Below the pieces are notes generated by a model, which made no database searches, was not told where the DNA came from, and was given only the letters and a program-made list of their open reading frames with translations. Source: Arcticibacter svalbardensis MN12-7 (GTDB lineage: Bacteria; Bacteroidota; Bacteroidia; Sphingobacteriales; Sphingobacteriaceae). From it: a stretch of DNA of 64,000 nt. The translations under genes were made by a program, and so were the position numbers. Positions 8,446-17,492 of this stretch are shown here, in pieces (positions within the stretch are counted from its first letter, which is position 1; every line of letters starts with the position of its first letter). The stretch spans positions 17,065 through 81,064 of the forward strand of contig NZ_AQPN01000020.1 of assembly GCF_000403135.1 (NCBI RefSeq). Reading direction: 5' to 3'.

Positions 8446-11400
8446 TTAGAAATTTGCTTTGATTCCTATAGAAACCGTACGGGGGGCAGTATAATCGGAC
8501 GATGGAAAATCCGGATCAATCCCAACACGGTTGGCCTTCCAAAGGACGCCCAGATTATTAGCATAGAGGTACAGAGAAAGACTTGAAAATGGCAATTGCT
8601 TCCATTGATAGCGATTCAGTGAGTAAGAAAACTGAACATCCTGAAGGCGGATGTGATCTCCTTTTTCAATAGTAGTTTCCGAAAACCTGTAGAAGTCACT
8701 CCTGTTGGCATTGGAAGGATAAATAAGGGAAGGAACATCTGTTAATAATTCATCACCGGGCTTCTGCCACCGTCGGTCATAATCTGCCCTGGGCATGGAA
8801 ATGACGTCCGCATAATTTAAGGTAGTGCTCTGCCGTCTAAGGAAATAATCAAACTTGAATAAAATGTTAGCGGAAAGGGTAAACCCTTTAAGTGAAAAAG
8901 AGTTCATCATAGAACCGTAAACGGAAGGTTTAGCTGATCCACTGTAAACCAGGCTATCAACAGGCGTATCATTTATAATAGACTGCCAATTTGTGCTGAC
9001 CGACCCATTTATTTCGCCCAAGGGATCTCCGTTTGCAGGATCAAGGCCCTTCCACTTGTAACTGTATAGACCGTATAAAGATTTCCCAACAACAGGAATC
9101 AGATAGGAGGCTGTAAGAACTGAATTCTTATAAGACAGATCATAACTGATTACGTTATCCCTGGAGTAACTCAGCAGCAAGGTGGTACTCCATTTAAAGC
9201 CTCCATCCAGGTTGCGGCTGTTCAAAGTGAGATCCAGACCATCTGTACGCGTACTGGCGTTATTCCCCCTGAAAGAAGCAAAACCCAAAGAAGGGGCTAG
9301 TGGAAAATCGCTGATCAGATCAAGTCCCTCTTTCCTGTAAATTTCCAGTGTACCGGAAATGCGGTTATGAGCCGTTGCAAAATCAACACCCAAATTGATG
9401 TTCTTCACCTTTTCCCACCTCAGGTTAGGATTTGGTGGCCTGGTGACAATGGAATAAGGAAGGCCTAATACATTTGTGCTAAAATATCGGGCGGTCAGGT
9501 AAGCCGAAGCATTATACACATTCCCATTGAAACCATATGTAGCCCTGAATTTCAGATATGGAATCAAATCAAACCGGTAAAATTTCTCACTACTCAGATT
9601 CCAACCAAGCCCGGCAGACCAAAGTGGCGTGATCTTATCATTGGTCCGTACACCAAAAATATTGGCCCCATCCCGGCGGGCACTCAATGTCGCCGTATAC
9701 CGGTTATCATAGGTATAAGCGCCGTTTGCATAGTAAGAAATATACCGGTTAAGCGTGCCCGGAACAAGGCTGTTTAGTGCAGGAAGTGTCCCCGAACCAG
9801 AAGGGTTTGTTGGATAAGAATTCGCATAATCCAGATTGGTTATCGAAGTTCCGTATTCATCGTCATAACCATAGTAAACCCGGTCTTCTCCAGTCATTTT
9901 ATTCTCCCTTAACTCAAAGCCGGCTAATCCTGTCAACACATGTTTCAGCCTTAAAATACTGTTATAGTTCAATTGGGCTCTAAGATTATTCGATGCCATC
10001 TCATTACGACCGAGGTTTAAAATAGCCCCAACTGGAAAATTATAAGTTATGTTCCCTGAAATATCGTCGATCCCGGCGAACTTATTTATATAATTGCGAA
10101 CCTCAAACGACTGGGGATCCTGGTAATTTCTTGAACTGTTTACCTGCCGCTCATTCTGATAAAGCAGCTCCATATTCAAGCCTCCTCCTAAAATATATTT
10201 AAGACCTGTTCTGAGCAGAATATCTCGGGCTCCGGAGGTATTGTCCGCAAGGCGCAGCTCCTCTAATGGACGATATTCCCAATCCATCAAACCCTTAGCA
10301 GCCATGTCTTCTACATAGCTTTTTCTATAAAGCTTCACAGTAGAAAGGGGGGTTCCCTGTTCATCTGCCAAAGATGCATACGGATACAGGGTATTGTAAT
10401 TACCACCAACTGTATTATAGCCCATAGAGACGTTATTGTTGATCTTTGAATCTGATTGGGTGTACAAAACGCCAGCAGTGATTTCTAATCTTTTTGACAG
10501 GGAATAGGTATTCAACGAATTAATGGTAAGCCTGTCACCCTCATTGCGAACCAGGTTACTTCGGTTCTTGTCATAACCGGCAGACAACGTGTAGGATAAA
10601 TCCTTGCTTCCTCCTCGCAGGGAAAGTGAATACTGCTGAGCAATACTGGTTTGATACATATACCGGGTATAATCCTTTCTAAGATCCTGCTGGCGCAAAA
10701 CATTCAGTTTAGACTCCCTGTCCGCTGCAGACAGCCGAGTGTCTGAGAGAATCTCCACAACAGGAGAGACGGGCGGAAAGTAAGATGTATCACTTAGATC
10801 ATAACTAAAATATCCTTTATCATAGAGTATTGTTTCGCCATCGATATAATCGGATGAGCCCAGAAAAAACCTGCTGTAAAATAAATCAGGAACCTCTCCT
10901 ATTGTCACATTTGAATTGAAGCTGACATCCATGGGACGGTTTACCCCCCCCTTTTTTGATGTAATTACCACTACCCCATTAGCAGATCGCGCTCCCCAGA
11001 TGGATGCCGCCGCTGCGTCCTTCAAAATAGTTACACTTTCAATATCATTGGGGTTAATATTATTGATATCTCCATCGTAAGGAAAATTGTCCAGCACAAT
11101 TAAAGGGTCTGCCGCGCCTTTTGATTCACTATTAGTCAATAATGTACTTCTTCCCCGGACATTGAAAGTCTCATTACCAGGGCTTTTATCTGTATTAAAC
11201 AGCACTCCACTGGCAACTCCGTCCAGCCTATCTAGAACAGATGAGGAAACTCTTCGGTTAAACAGCGTATTATTAATCTGTACAAAGCTCCCTGTAGCAC
11301 GTTCCCTTGGCAAGGTCTGGTACCCGGTAGAGATGGTCACTTCCTTCAGCGTTTCCGTATCTTCTTCCAATAGAATGGCAAAAGGTCCCGAATTAGAAGA

Positions 11401-11727
11401 ACTGTAATCCAGCTTAACGGGCTTAAAACCGACATAAGAAATCACAATGGCGCCTTTAACTTGTTTGGAATTGACCATGAACCATCCCTCCTTGTCAGCG
11501 TACACGACATTGTTACCACCTTCAAGTTTCACTGTAGCTCCAGACAGTGGCTTGCCATCAGAGGATGAGGCTACAGTTCCCGTAATGGGATAACCTGTGG
11601 TTGGCTGAGCCAGTAAAACAGAATGGTAAAGTGCAAGTATTATTATGGCAACCCACAAAAGAATTTTTAAATTATGTTGCTTAAATTCAGGGCATAAGTA
11701 TTCCCTTAAGCTGATTTTCACTTTCAT
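8446..11727 (-). CDS. SusC/RagA-type TonB-linked outer-membrane transporter
   Basis: 1093 aa. After a signal/anchor (about residues 20-41) comes a carboxypeptidase-regulatory-like beta-sandwich (about 48-125, YPITGTVASSSDGKPLSGAT), then a TonB plug (about 130-260) with IVLDNFPYDGDINNINPNDI and VTILKDAAAASIWGARSANG, and a barrel ending in SIGIKANF. It has no N-terminal STN signalling domain, in contrast to the two FecR-linked receptors further right, so it is probably not sigma/anti-sigma controlled. First gene of the SusC-SusD-TlpA operon; the divergent XRE gene at 12562 is the nearest candidate regulator. Confidence 0.92.
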   Translation of the reverse strand: MKVKISLREYLCPEFKQHNLKILLWVAIIILALYHSVLLAQPTTGYPITGTVASSSDGKPLSGATVKLEGGNNVVYADKEGWFMVNSKQVKGAIVISYVGFKPVKLDYSSSNSGPFAILLEEDTETLKEVTISTGYQTLPRERATGSFVQINNTLFNRRVSSSVLDRLDGVASGVLFNTDKSPGNETFNVRGRSTLLTNSESKGAADPLIVLDNFPYDGDINNINPNDIESVTILKDAAAASIWGARSANGVVVITSKKGGVNRPMDVSFNSNVTIGEVPDLFYSRFFLGSSDYIDGETILYDKGYFSYDLSDTSYFPPVSPVVEILSDTRLSAADRESKLNVLRQQDLRKDYTRYMYQTSIAQQYSLSLRGGSKDLSYTLSAGYDKNRSNLVRNEGDRLTINSLNTYSLSKRLEITAGVLYTQSDSKINNNVSMGYNTVGGNYNTLYPYASLADEQGTPLSTVKLYRKSYVEDMAAKGLMDWEYRPLEELRLADNTSGARDILLRTGLKYILGGGLNMELLYQNERQVNSSRNYQDPQSFEVRNYINKFAGIDDISGNITYNFPVGAILNLGRNEMASNNLRAQLNYNSILRLKHVLTGLAGFELRENKMTGEDRVYYGYDDEYGTSITNLDYANSYPTNPSGSGTLPALNSLVPGTLNRYISYYANGAYTYDNRYTATLSARRDGANIFGVRTNDKITPLWSAGLGWNLSSEKFYRFDLIPYLKFRATYGFNGNVYNASAYLTARYFSTNVLGLPYSIVTRPPNPNLRWEKVKNINLGVDFATAHNRISGTLEIYRKEGLDLISDFPLAPSLGFASFRGNNASTRTDGLDLTLNSRNLDGGFKWSTTLLLSYSRDNVISYDLSYKNSVLTASYLIPVVGKSLYGLYSYKWKGLDPANGDPLGEINGSVSTNWQSIINDTPVDSLVYSGSAKPSVYGSMMNSFSLKGFTLSANILFKFDYFLRRQSTTLNYADVISMPRADYDRRWQKPGDELLTDVPSLIYPSNANRSDFYRFSETTIEKGDHIRLQDVQFSYSLNRYQWKQLPFSSLSLYLYANNLGVLWKANRVGIDPDFPSSDYTAPRTVSIGIKANF

Positions 11728-11804
11728 GCTTTGATATATTATAAGGTCATTAGGTACTTAATGAATAAGAAGATGACTATCTGTTTGATTTAGGTTCAGA
11801 AAAG

Positions 11805-12182
11805 CTAAACAGGATTTTTAGGCTTTTTAGCAAAAAGAATTTTAGATTCGCTGCTGGTGTTAAAATAACAAGAATGCGGCATGTCAGCCCATACCCGAAG
11901 CTGCAATCCTAACTTAGGAAAACACCTGCCAGTAAAAAGAGAATAAAGGAAAGGTAGCAAATAGGCTATCATGTAAGGAGCTAGCTCGTCTTGAGCTTGA
12001 TCACGATTAGAAATACCCTCTTTACCTAGATTCTTTTTTGCCCTGCAAGATCTACCACGACACATCCATTTACAAAAAAAAGAAAACATGAAAAGGAAAA
12101 GACTAAATACAGCAAAACCATTCCTTCTCTTTCTTGAGAAAGTAACCCAATTGTAATTAGAGATTTTGTTTTGTCTTTTCAT
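11805..12182 (-). CDS. Possible small membrane protein upstream of SusC (doubtful)
   Basis: Open frame of 125 codons in the same direction as the SusC operon, ending 78 bp before it. The N-terminus has a basic stretch (KRQNKISNYNWVTFSRKRRN) followed by a hydrophobic run (FAVFSLFLFMFSFF), like a signal or single membrane anchor. The remainder has no recognisable domain and unusual composition, so only the first part may matter or the frame may be fortuitous. An 8-bp-arm palindrome sits directly before the ATG. Confidence 0.3.
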   Translation of the reverse strand: MKRQNKISNYNWVTFSRKRRNGFAVFSLFLFMFSFFCKWMCRGRSCRAKKNLGKEGISNRDQAQDELAPYMIAYLLPFLYSLFTGRCFPKLGLQLRVWADMPHSCYFNTSSESKILFAKKPKNPV

Positions 12183-12561
12183 CCTCGTATAGATTTATAC
12201 GAGTCTCAGCTATATTTAGGGCACGTTACTATAGCAGGCCCCAAGATACCGCTATGTTAGGCTTCTGACGGCCGTTGGAACGATATACAATAGGGCCCAC
12301 AATGCTATAGAACGTACAAAAGTACGCATTATATCATCATGGGCATTAATCCTATTGTCTCGTCCAATGTAATTGTCAGAATTTAACATACGAGACTCTT
12401 TAATTAACGCCAATATTCTATAAAAATAGAATAAGTAATTATTTGCAAATTTTTGACACTGTTTTCATCTACAACTATCTTATTTGCTTCATAATATACT
12501 CAAATATAATTATTAAAAATCAAAATATCAACAAATTATTTATCCTATTTTAATAGGATGC
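12183..12561. other. Divergent intergenic region with two start-adjacent palindromes
   Basis: 379 bp with no gene. CTCGTATA (12184-12191) pairs with TATACGAG (12196-12203) directly before the minus-strand start at 12182. ATCCTATT (12542-12549) pairs with AATAGGAT (12552-12559) directly before the plus-strand start at 12562. The rest contains short AT-rich stretches only. Confidence 0.5.
12542..12559. promoter_or_regulatory. 18-bp palindrome abutting the XRE regulator start, likely autoregulatory operator
   Basis: ATCCTATTTTAATAGGAT is a perfect palindrome with 8-bp arms ending 2 nt before the ATG of the XRE gene. XRE repressors usually bind such short palindromes, so autoregulation is a reasonable inference. 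Confidence 0.4.
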
Positions 12562-13209
12562 ATGAAAATTCGTTTTTCATCAAATTTATTCATGGTATTT
12601 CAAGCAAAAGATAAAAAAAATAAAGACCTAAACAATGATAATGAATACTTTTTGGAGCAGATAGGCAGGTATCTGCGAACGTTAAGACTAAATGCTGGTT
12701 TTTCAAGCATTGAGTCTTTTGCTAATACAATTGAAATGTCTTCAACTCAATATGGAGAGTATGAAAAAGGCAAAAATTTGACGCTATTGACATTTAAACG
12801 ACTACTTCTTGAATTTAATATTAAAGTTGAAGACTGGTTGAACACAGAGTTATTTACTTCAGATAACAACATTTCTACGCTTATGGAAAGAATGCAACAA
12901 ACACGAATAGAACAAGTAATAGAACAAGTAAAGTTTACCGAAAACATTACCACTTCTCACAAGTTAACACCTAAAGAAATCCAACGATATATTGATATCC
13001 TGATCTACTGCCATCAAGCAAGGAGCCGAAATGAAATTATTGAAAAGCTGTTAAAAATGGATGACTCCACCAATACCTTTAAACGAGTGGCTGGCAAACT
13101 CCTTGATTATGGCTGGATTGAACCGACCGATAAAAAAAGCCGAAATAGTCCTGTGCAAAGATACGTCACTACAGAAATTGGAAAAAAGGTGTTAAGAATA
13201 AATTCATAA
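12562..13209 (+). CDS. XRE-family regulator with C-terminal winged-helix-like domain
   Basis: 215 aa. After a charged N-terminal tail, residues about 30-95 form a helix-turn-helix of the XRE/Cro type (YLRTLRLNAGFSSIESFANT, then SSTQYGEYEKGKNLTL and a final helix ending in VEDWLN). A linker with repeated QVIEQVKF precedes a second helical module (about 135-210) ending LLDYGWIEPTDKKSRNSPVQ and RYVTTEIGKK, like a winged helix read at the level of pairs such as ArsR/PadR. The start could also be the ATG at 12592. It diverges from the SusC operon and may control it. Confidence 0.7.
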   Translation: MKIRFSSNLFMVFQAKDKKNKDLNNDNEYFLEQIGRYLRTLRLNAGFSSIESFANTIEMSSTQYGEYEKGKNLTLLTFKRLLLEFNIKVEDWLNTELFTSDNNISTLMERMQQTRIEQVIEQVKFTENITTSHKLTPKEIQRYIDILIYCHQARSRNEIIEKLLKMDDSTNTFKRVAGKLLDYGWIEPTDKKSRNSPVQRYVTTEIGKKVLRINS

Positions 13210-13491
13210 TTTAAACATTAATACCATTAAGATGAGATTGAGGATATTACTCTCTGAAACAAGTTAAACAGCAAAAGCAAACTGTGACATGCATCAATTT
13301 TAAATTAATGATCATAAAAAGATTGTATACAACAGATAATACAAATTATCAATAATTGACATATCATAAAAATCAGAGATCGGAATGGAACTTAGTTCAC
13401 CAAAGTTCATTCAGTAATAAAGCATACAATGACGTTATAGATAAAGTTGTTCATTCAAAAGCCTGCTTTTGGCACCCAATTAAGTCTCAAA

Positions 13492-14676
13492 TCAATCCCG
13501 AAAATTATATTTTTCATGGATGAGACTGATCAACATTAAAAGAAAATCCTTTACCTTGTGGACCACTTCTTTCGAGGGCGTATATTGTTTGTTTTTTATG
13601 CTGTGCCCTGACAAATTATCCTTTCTTAATGTACCTATATGATTAGATATAAATTCATGCAGGTCAGCTTTCCGTTTTGTGATAATAAAACCTGATTCCA
13701 CCAGCAGTCGGGTGAAAAACATCAGTTGTGCTGTTGTAAATTTTACATGAAAGTAAAAGGGATATGCATTTCGTCCTTTATTGTGATAAGGTCCTTCGTG
13801 CAAAGTTTCCGTCTTTTGTAAATACTCCATTTCTTCTTCAATGTATGTACAGACCATTTGTTTCAAAGAGGGAAGATCAGGATTAAATGCCAATTCAGGT
13901 AGTTCCACAAATTGCTTGACGTCCCTTAATATTAGGAGCAGCTCACGCCTTTGTTCTACGAATGTATCGTGGCGCTGAATCATTACATCAAGCCAGTTCC
14001 TTGAATAATCATAAAACTGAATAGCATTAAAATTCATGAAATATACCTGCCTGACCAACTTCAGGAAGACAGATTCACTGGACTTTAAGCCTTGAATTAC
14101 TAGCAGCGAGTTTAGGAAATTTTCAAGATAATCAAAATCACGCCAACTACTGAGAATGTACTCCGGATCGCCTTCAATAGAGAAAAGATAATGGGTAATG
14201 ATGTCAATCAGATCATCGTCAATTTGCCCTGCCTTTAGAAATTTCAATATAATTTCTCTTTTTTCAGCAATGTCCGTTTGCATATGATGCTTTAATCCTG
14301 CAGGTGCCTGAAGTTGAGTATTAAAACTTTCCGAAAAATTTGCTTTCAAGAACAGAAGCAGGGAAATAATTTCATGAGTAAGCTTTTTAAACACTTCTTT
14401 TGATACACTTTGGCTATCGAGGATCCATTCAGCCGCATTAAATCCATACAGGTGATCAGCTAGTTGAGTCAGTTCAATCTGAATGCTTTTTATGAATGCA
14501 TTTGCGGCTGCCTGGTCGTAATCAAAATAGATCTGGCTAAGCTTGGATTTAAGCACCTGGCATTCTGAAATAAAAGCGATTGTTATGCTACCCTGCTTTC
14601 CTGCAGGCAGCTCAAGCAATGCCTGTTCGGTAATCAAATGAATAAATTGATGTAGATTATTTATTGTTTGTTTCAT
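13492..14676 (-). CDS. RteC-like helical protein, second copy in the window
   Basis: 394 aa from the ATG at 14676 (an upstream in-frame ATG at 14727 is less likely). Almost wholly helical. The last 90 residues contain FTTAQLMFFTRLLVESGFII, then ADLHEFISNHIGTLRKDNLS and HSIKNKQYTPSKEVVHKVKD, which match the C-terminal pattern of RteC-type proteins as I recall it. The N-terminal 280 residues are longer than in the copy at 2435-3286. It is separated from the S41 peptidase gene by 118 bp on the same strand. A regulatory role in the element or in the adjacent uptake loci is inferred. Confidence 0.5.
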   Translation of the reverse strand: MKQTINNLHQFIHLITEQALLELPAGKQGSITIAFISECQVLKSKLSQIYFDYDQAAANAFIKSIQIELTQLADHLYGFNAAEWILDSQSVSKEVFKKLTHEIISLLLFLKANFSESFNTQLQAPAGLKHHMQTDIAEKREIILKFLKAGQIDDDLIDIITHYLFSIEGDPEYILSSWRDFDYLENFLNSLLVIQGLKSSESVFLKLVRQVYFMNFNAIQFYDYSRNWLDVMIQRHDTFVEQRRELLLILRDVKQFVELPELAFNPDLPSLKQMVCTYIEEEMEYLQKTETLHEGPYHNKGRNAYPFYFHVKFTTAQLMFFTRLLVESGFIITKRKADLHEFISNHIGTLRKDNLSGHSIKNKQYTPSKEVVHKVKDFLLMLISLIHEKYNFRD

Positions 14677-14794
14677 AAAAAGATGTCTAACTGAATAATG
14701 GAACAGATGACTTCCACATCTGATCAATCCTTAAATGATCACCCGCAATAAGGCTCAAACAGCCCTTATGCGCTTATCATGTTTTAAAAAATTC

Positions 14795-16186
14795 TTAATG
14801 AACTATCGGCAAGAGTTTGCTTACCTCCATATCTTTTGCTCCAATACTTCGCTGTTCAGCCGAGCTAAAACCGGGTATTGTTCTCATGACCTGTTGGCTT
14901 CTGTTCGCTGACTGAGCAACAAAAGAATTCCCTATCAGCATTAATGCTTTACTAATCAAAGGGTCCTTGGAATCCCCTAAAGGCGTTAGAGGGAGATTAG
15001 CTAGTTCTTCTACCATGTTATCCGGTATAATGCCACCGGAATAATCTCCTTTTCCTTTTGCATTATAGAGCTTAAAGATAAGCGGATGTAACACATTGCT
15101 AAATATTGCGGGAATCCGCTGATCCGTTATTGCAAAACTGGCCATATCCTTTCCAATTGTTGTCTCCCCTATTTGCGTAACAGAAATATAAGGCTTTAAG
15201 ACATTGATCAGTAATTCGGATGCAGAAGCCGTGGCTGCAGTTGTAAGGAAAATCACCCGTTCCAATTTTAGCCTTCTGCTTGATATAACATCAAAAGACT
15301 GTGGTAGGTATATATTTTCATTAATCACATTAAGAAAACTCTTTACCAATCTTCCTCCATTGGCATTGGCCTGATATATAGCAAAAACCTGTTCTGCTGA
15401 TACCGGTGCCAACAAAGCGGCAATTTTTGCCGCAGAGGAAACATCCCCGCCCGGATTATAGCGCAGATCAATAATCAATTCCGAAACCCCTTCTTCTTTA
15501 AGCTTGGCCAGCGAATCTAAAACGGCATAATCCTGTCCTCCGTCAAATTTATTGTAAAAGATGTAGCCTACTTTTTTTGAGCCATTGTTGAATACACGGG
15601 TCATATAAACCGGCATTTCATTGAACCTTGAAAAAGCGATAGTAACCACAGCTCCTTCTTTGAAAAGACTATTTTCAAGCTTGACAGTCTGAAGCTGCAC
15701 TCCCTTACCCTGTTTAAGGACAAGTTTTACCGAACTTTCCGTAGAAGCATTGATTTGTATTCCGTTTACAGTTGTGAAAACATCTCCCCTCTTAAGTCCC
15801 TGTTTATCCGAAGGGCCACCAGGAGCCACAAGTGTGACTACACCAACCCAACCCCTGACATCCGTCAGTAATAATGCGTACTCGAAGCCATACCATGCGA
15901 AGGAAGAATATTCTGATTTCACTTCATTCGGATTTTCCATATAGGAAAAGCGGTCCGATGCATACAAAAGTGATTTAAAAAAAGTATTCCCGTTAACATT
16001 GACATCCGGACTGGTTGGTATCTGATTTGCATAGTAATAATACACCTTCATACTATCCAGTATCCACTGCTGTTCTTCGGTAAGTATTCCTGAGTTTTCG
16101 GATTCTTTCTTACACGCACTGAATGTAAATAGTATACCTGTTAATGTATATGCGAAATATAATTTAATTCTCCAGCTCGGCTTCAT
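14795..16186 (-). CDS. S41-family (tail-specific/C-terminal processing) peptidase lipoprotein
   Basis: 463 aa. The signal ends in a lipobox (TFSACKKE, Cys near residue 25), so it is an anchored envelope peptidase. A PDZ-like module (about 105-170, APGGPSDKQGLKRGDVFTTV) is followed by the S41 core: VSELIIDLRYNPGGDVSSAA, the nucleophile Ser in TTAATASASELL near residue 320, and the general-base Lys in TTIGKDMASF near 345. Both catalytic residues are present. It probably trims or degrades periplasmic peptides or proteins. It diverges from FecR at 16466; a link with the neighbouring TonB systems is inferred from position only. Confidence 0.85.
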   Translation of the reverse strand: MKPSWRIKLYFAYTLTGILFTFSACKKESENSGILTEEQQWILDSMKVYYYYANQIPTSPDVNVNGNTFFKSLLYASDRFSYMENPNEVKSEYSSFAWYGFEYALLLTDVRGWVGVVTLVAPGGPSDKQGLKRGDVFTTVNGIQINASTESSVKLVLKQGKGVQLQTVKLENSLFKEGAVVTIAFSRFNEMPVYMTRVFNNGSKKVGYIFYNKFDGGQDYAVLDSLAKLKEEGVSELIIDLRYNPGGDVSSAAKIAALLAPVSAEQVFAIYQANANGGRLVKSFLNVINENIYLPQSFDVISSRRLKLERVIFLTTAATASASELLINVLKPYISVTQIGETTIGKDMASFAITDQRIPAIFSNVLHPLIFKLYNAKGKGDYSGGIIPDNMVEELANLPLTPLGDSKDPLISKALMLIGNSFVAQSANRSQQVMRTIPGFSSAEQRSIGAKDMEVSKLLPIVH

Positions 16187-16465
16187 CCTGTTTTGTCCCT
16201 CCTATTATAAATCCTTAAACAGGCAGGATTCCCTATTGACCCTTATATTTTTATGATTTAAGTACTGGCAGGGGCATTTTAGGTATAAAAAACAAACTTT
16301 TAATGGCCCAATTTTTCTTGAAACTTTATTAACCGGTTTTGCTAAAGCTTTTGAGGTTATCAGTAAAAAAATAAAATTCATATTGCAATAGGGAGTTTGA
16401 CGTGAATATTGATTAACCCTATACAGGAGCATATTAAACAAGAGGTCAAAAAGCGATTTCAGAAA

Positions 16466-17452
16466 ATGAATAAGGATCTGTTAAAAAAGTATTTTGAAGG
16501 AAAAGCCAGTTTAACTGAAAAGCAGCAGGTATACCAGTATTTTAAGGGAGAGGATATGACCCTTTTTGATGAATATATCAATGACCAGGAATCTGATCCT
16601 TCTATTTTTCCTATAGATCCCGAATATAAAGAGGAATTTTATCAAAAGATTCGAAGGCTTATCCCGAAAAAAGCGCCTTCCAAACAAGTCATCACGAGAA
16701 TAACCCCAATTTTAAAACTGGCGGCAAGTGTTTTACTAATTTCCGGTATCGGAAGTCTAATCTGGCTTGGCGCTAGGGCCCCAAACAATGCGCAAAAGCA
16801 ATTTTTGCTTAAAGCTTTTTACAACAACAGCAGCGTAATGAGAAAAATGACATTAAGTGACGGGACTTTTGTATGGCTAAATCCCGGAACGACAATAACG
16901 TATAATAAAACGAATTATGCTGATACATCAAGAGAAGTTCAACTTTCCGGGGAAGCTTTTTTTGATGTTGCTCATGACAGCGCCAAGCCCTTTAGAGTTC
17001 ATACTGGCAATCTTACGACGACTGTTCGGGGAACCGCATTTAATGTAGAGGCTTATCAAAGGGAAAATACCATGCGAATTATCCTGGTCCGCGGGAATGT
17101 AGAAATACAGGCCGGAAACACAAATAGCAAACTTACTGCTGGCCAGATGTTACTTTTTGATCAAAGCAAAAAGCATTCTTTTATCAGTCCCATAGATGTA
17201 ACAAAAAAAGAAGCCCTGTTTACCACTGGCAAAATTACATTCGTAGACGTTCCGCTAAAGGATGTGATGGACAGGATGGAGATTGCTTTTAACATTAAAA
17301 TTATTTGTTCGAGCAAACGCATGCTGATGGATAAAACCATAACGGGATCCTATGAGCGGAAGAATGCAGAAGAAACGTTAAAAAGAATTCTATTTATCCA
17401 TGGTTTAAAATATCACAAAAAAGGCAATAATACTTACCTGGTTTATGATTAA
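16466..17452 (+). CDS. FecR-family anti-sigma factor
   Basis: 328 aa from the ATG at 16466 (MNKDLLKKYFEGKASLTEKQ, the usual FecR opening; an upstream ATG at 16409 adds 19 residues). The cytoplasmic N-terminal domain binds sigma, a single membrane segment follows (about 78-97, LKLAASVLLISGIGSLIWLG), then the periplasmic FecR domain (LSDGTFVWLNPGTTITYNKT, GEAFFDVAHD, VRGTAFNVEAY) and a C-terminal DUF4974 module that contacts the receptor STN domain. It precedes a TonB receptor by 40 bp. No sigma factor lies directly upstream; the closest partner is the convergent ECF gene at 22932-23495. Confidence 0.88.
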   Translation: MNKDLLKKYFEGKASLTEKQQVYQYFKGEDMTLFDEYINDQESDPSIFPIDPEYKEEFYQKIRRLIPKKAPSKQVITRITPILKLAASVLLISGIGSLIWLGARAPNNAQKQFLLKAFYNNSSVMRKMTLSDGTFVWLNPGTTITYNKTNYADTSREVQLSGEAFFDVAHDSAKPFRVHTGNLTTTVRGTAFNVEAYQRENTMRIILVRGNVEIQAGNTNSKLTAGQMLLFDQSKKHSFISPIDVTKKEALFTTGKITFVDVPLKDVMDRMEIAFNIKIICSSKRMLMDKTITGSYERKNAEETLKRILFIHGLKYHKKGNNTYLVYD

Positions 17453-17492
17453 ACCGAGTTTCAGCTCCACTGAAATGCCACTTCAGTAGCTC

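Noticed and set aside
11087..11407. 106-codon plus-strand open frame
   Set aside because: Antisense to the SusC plug region; no independent support.
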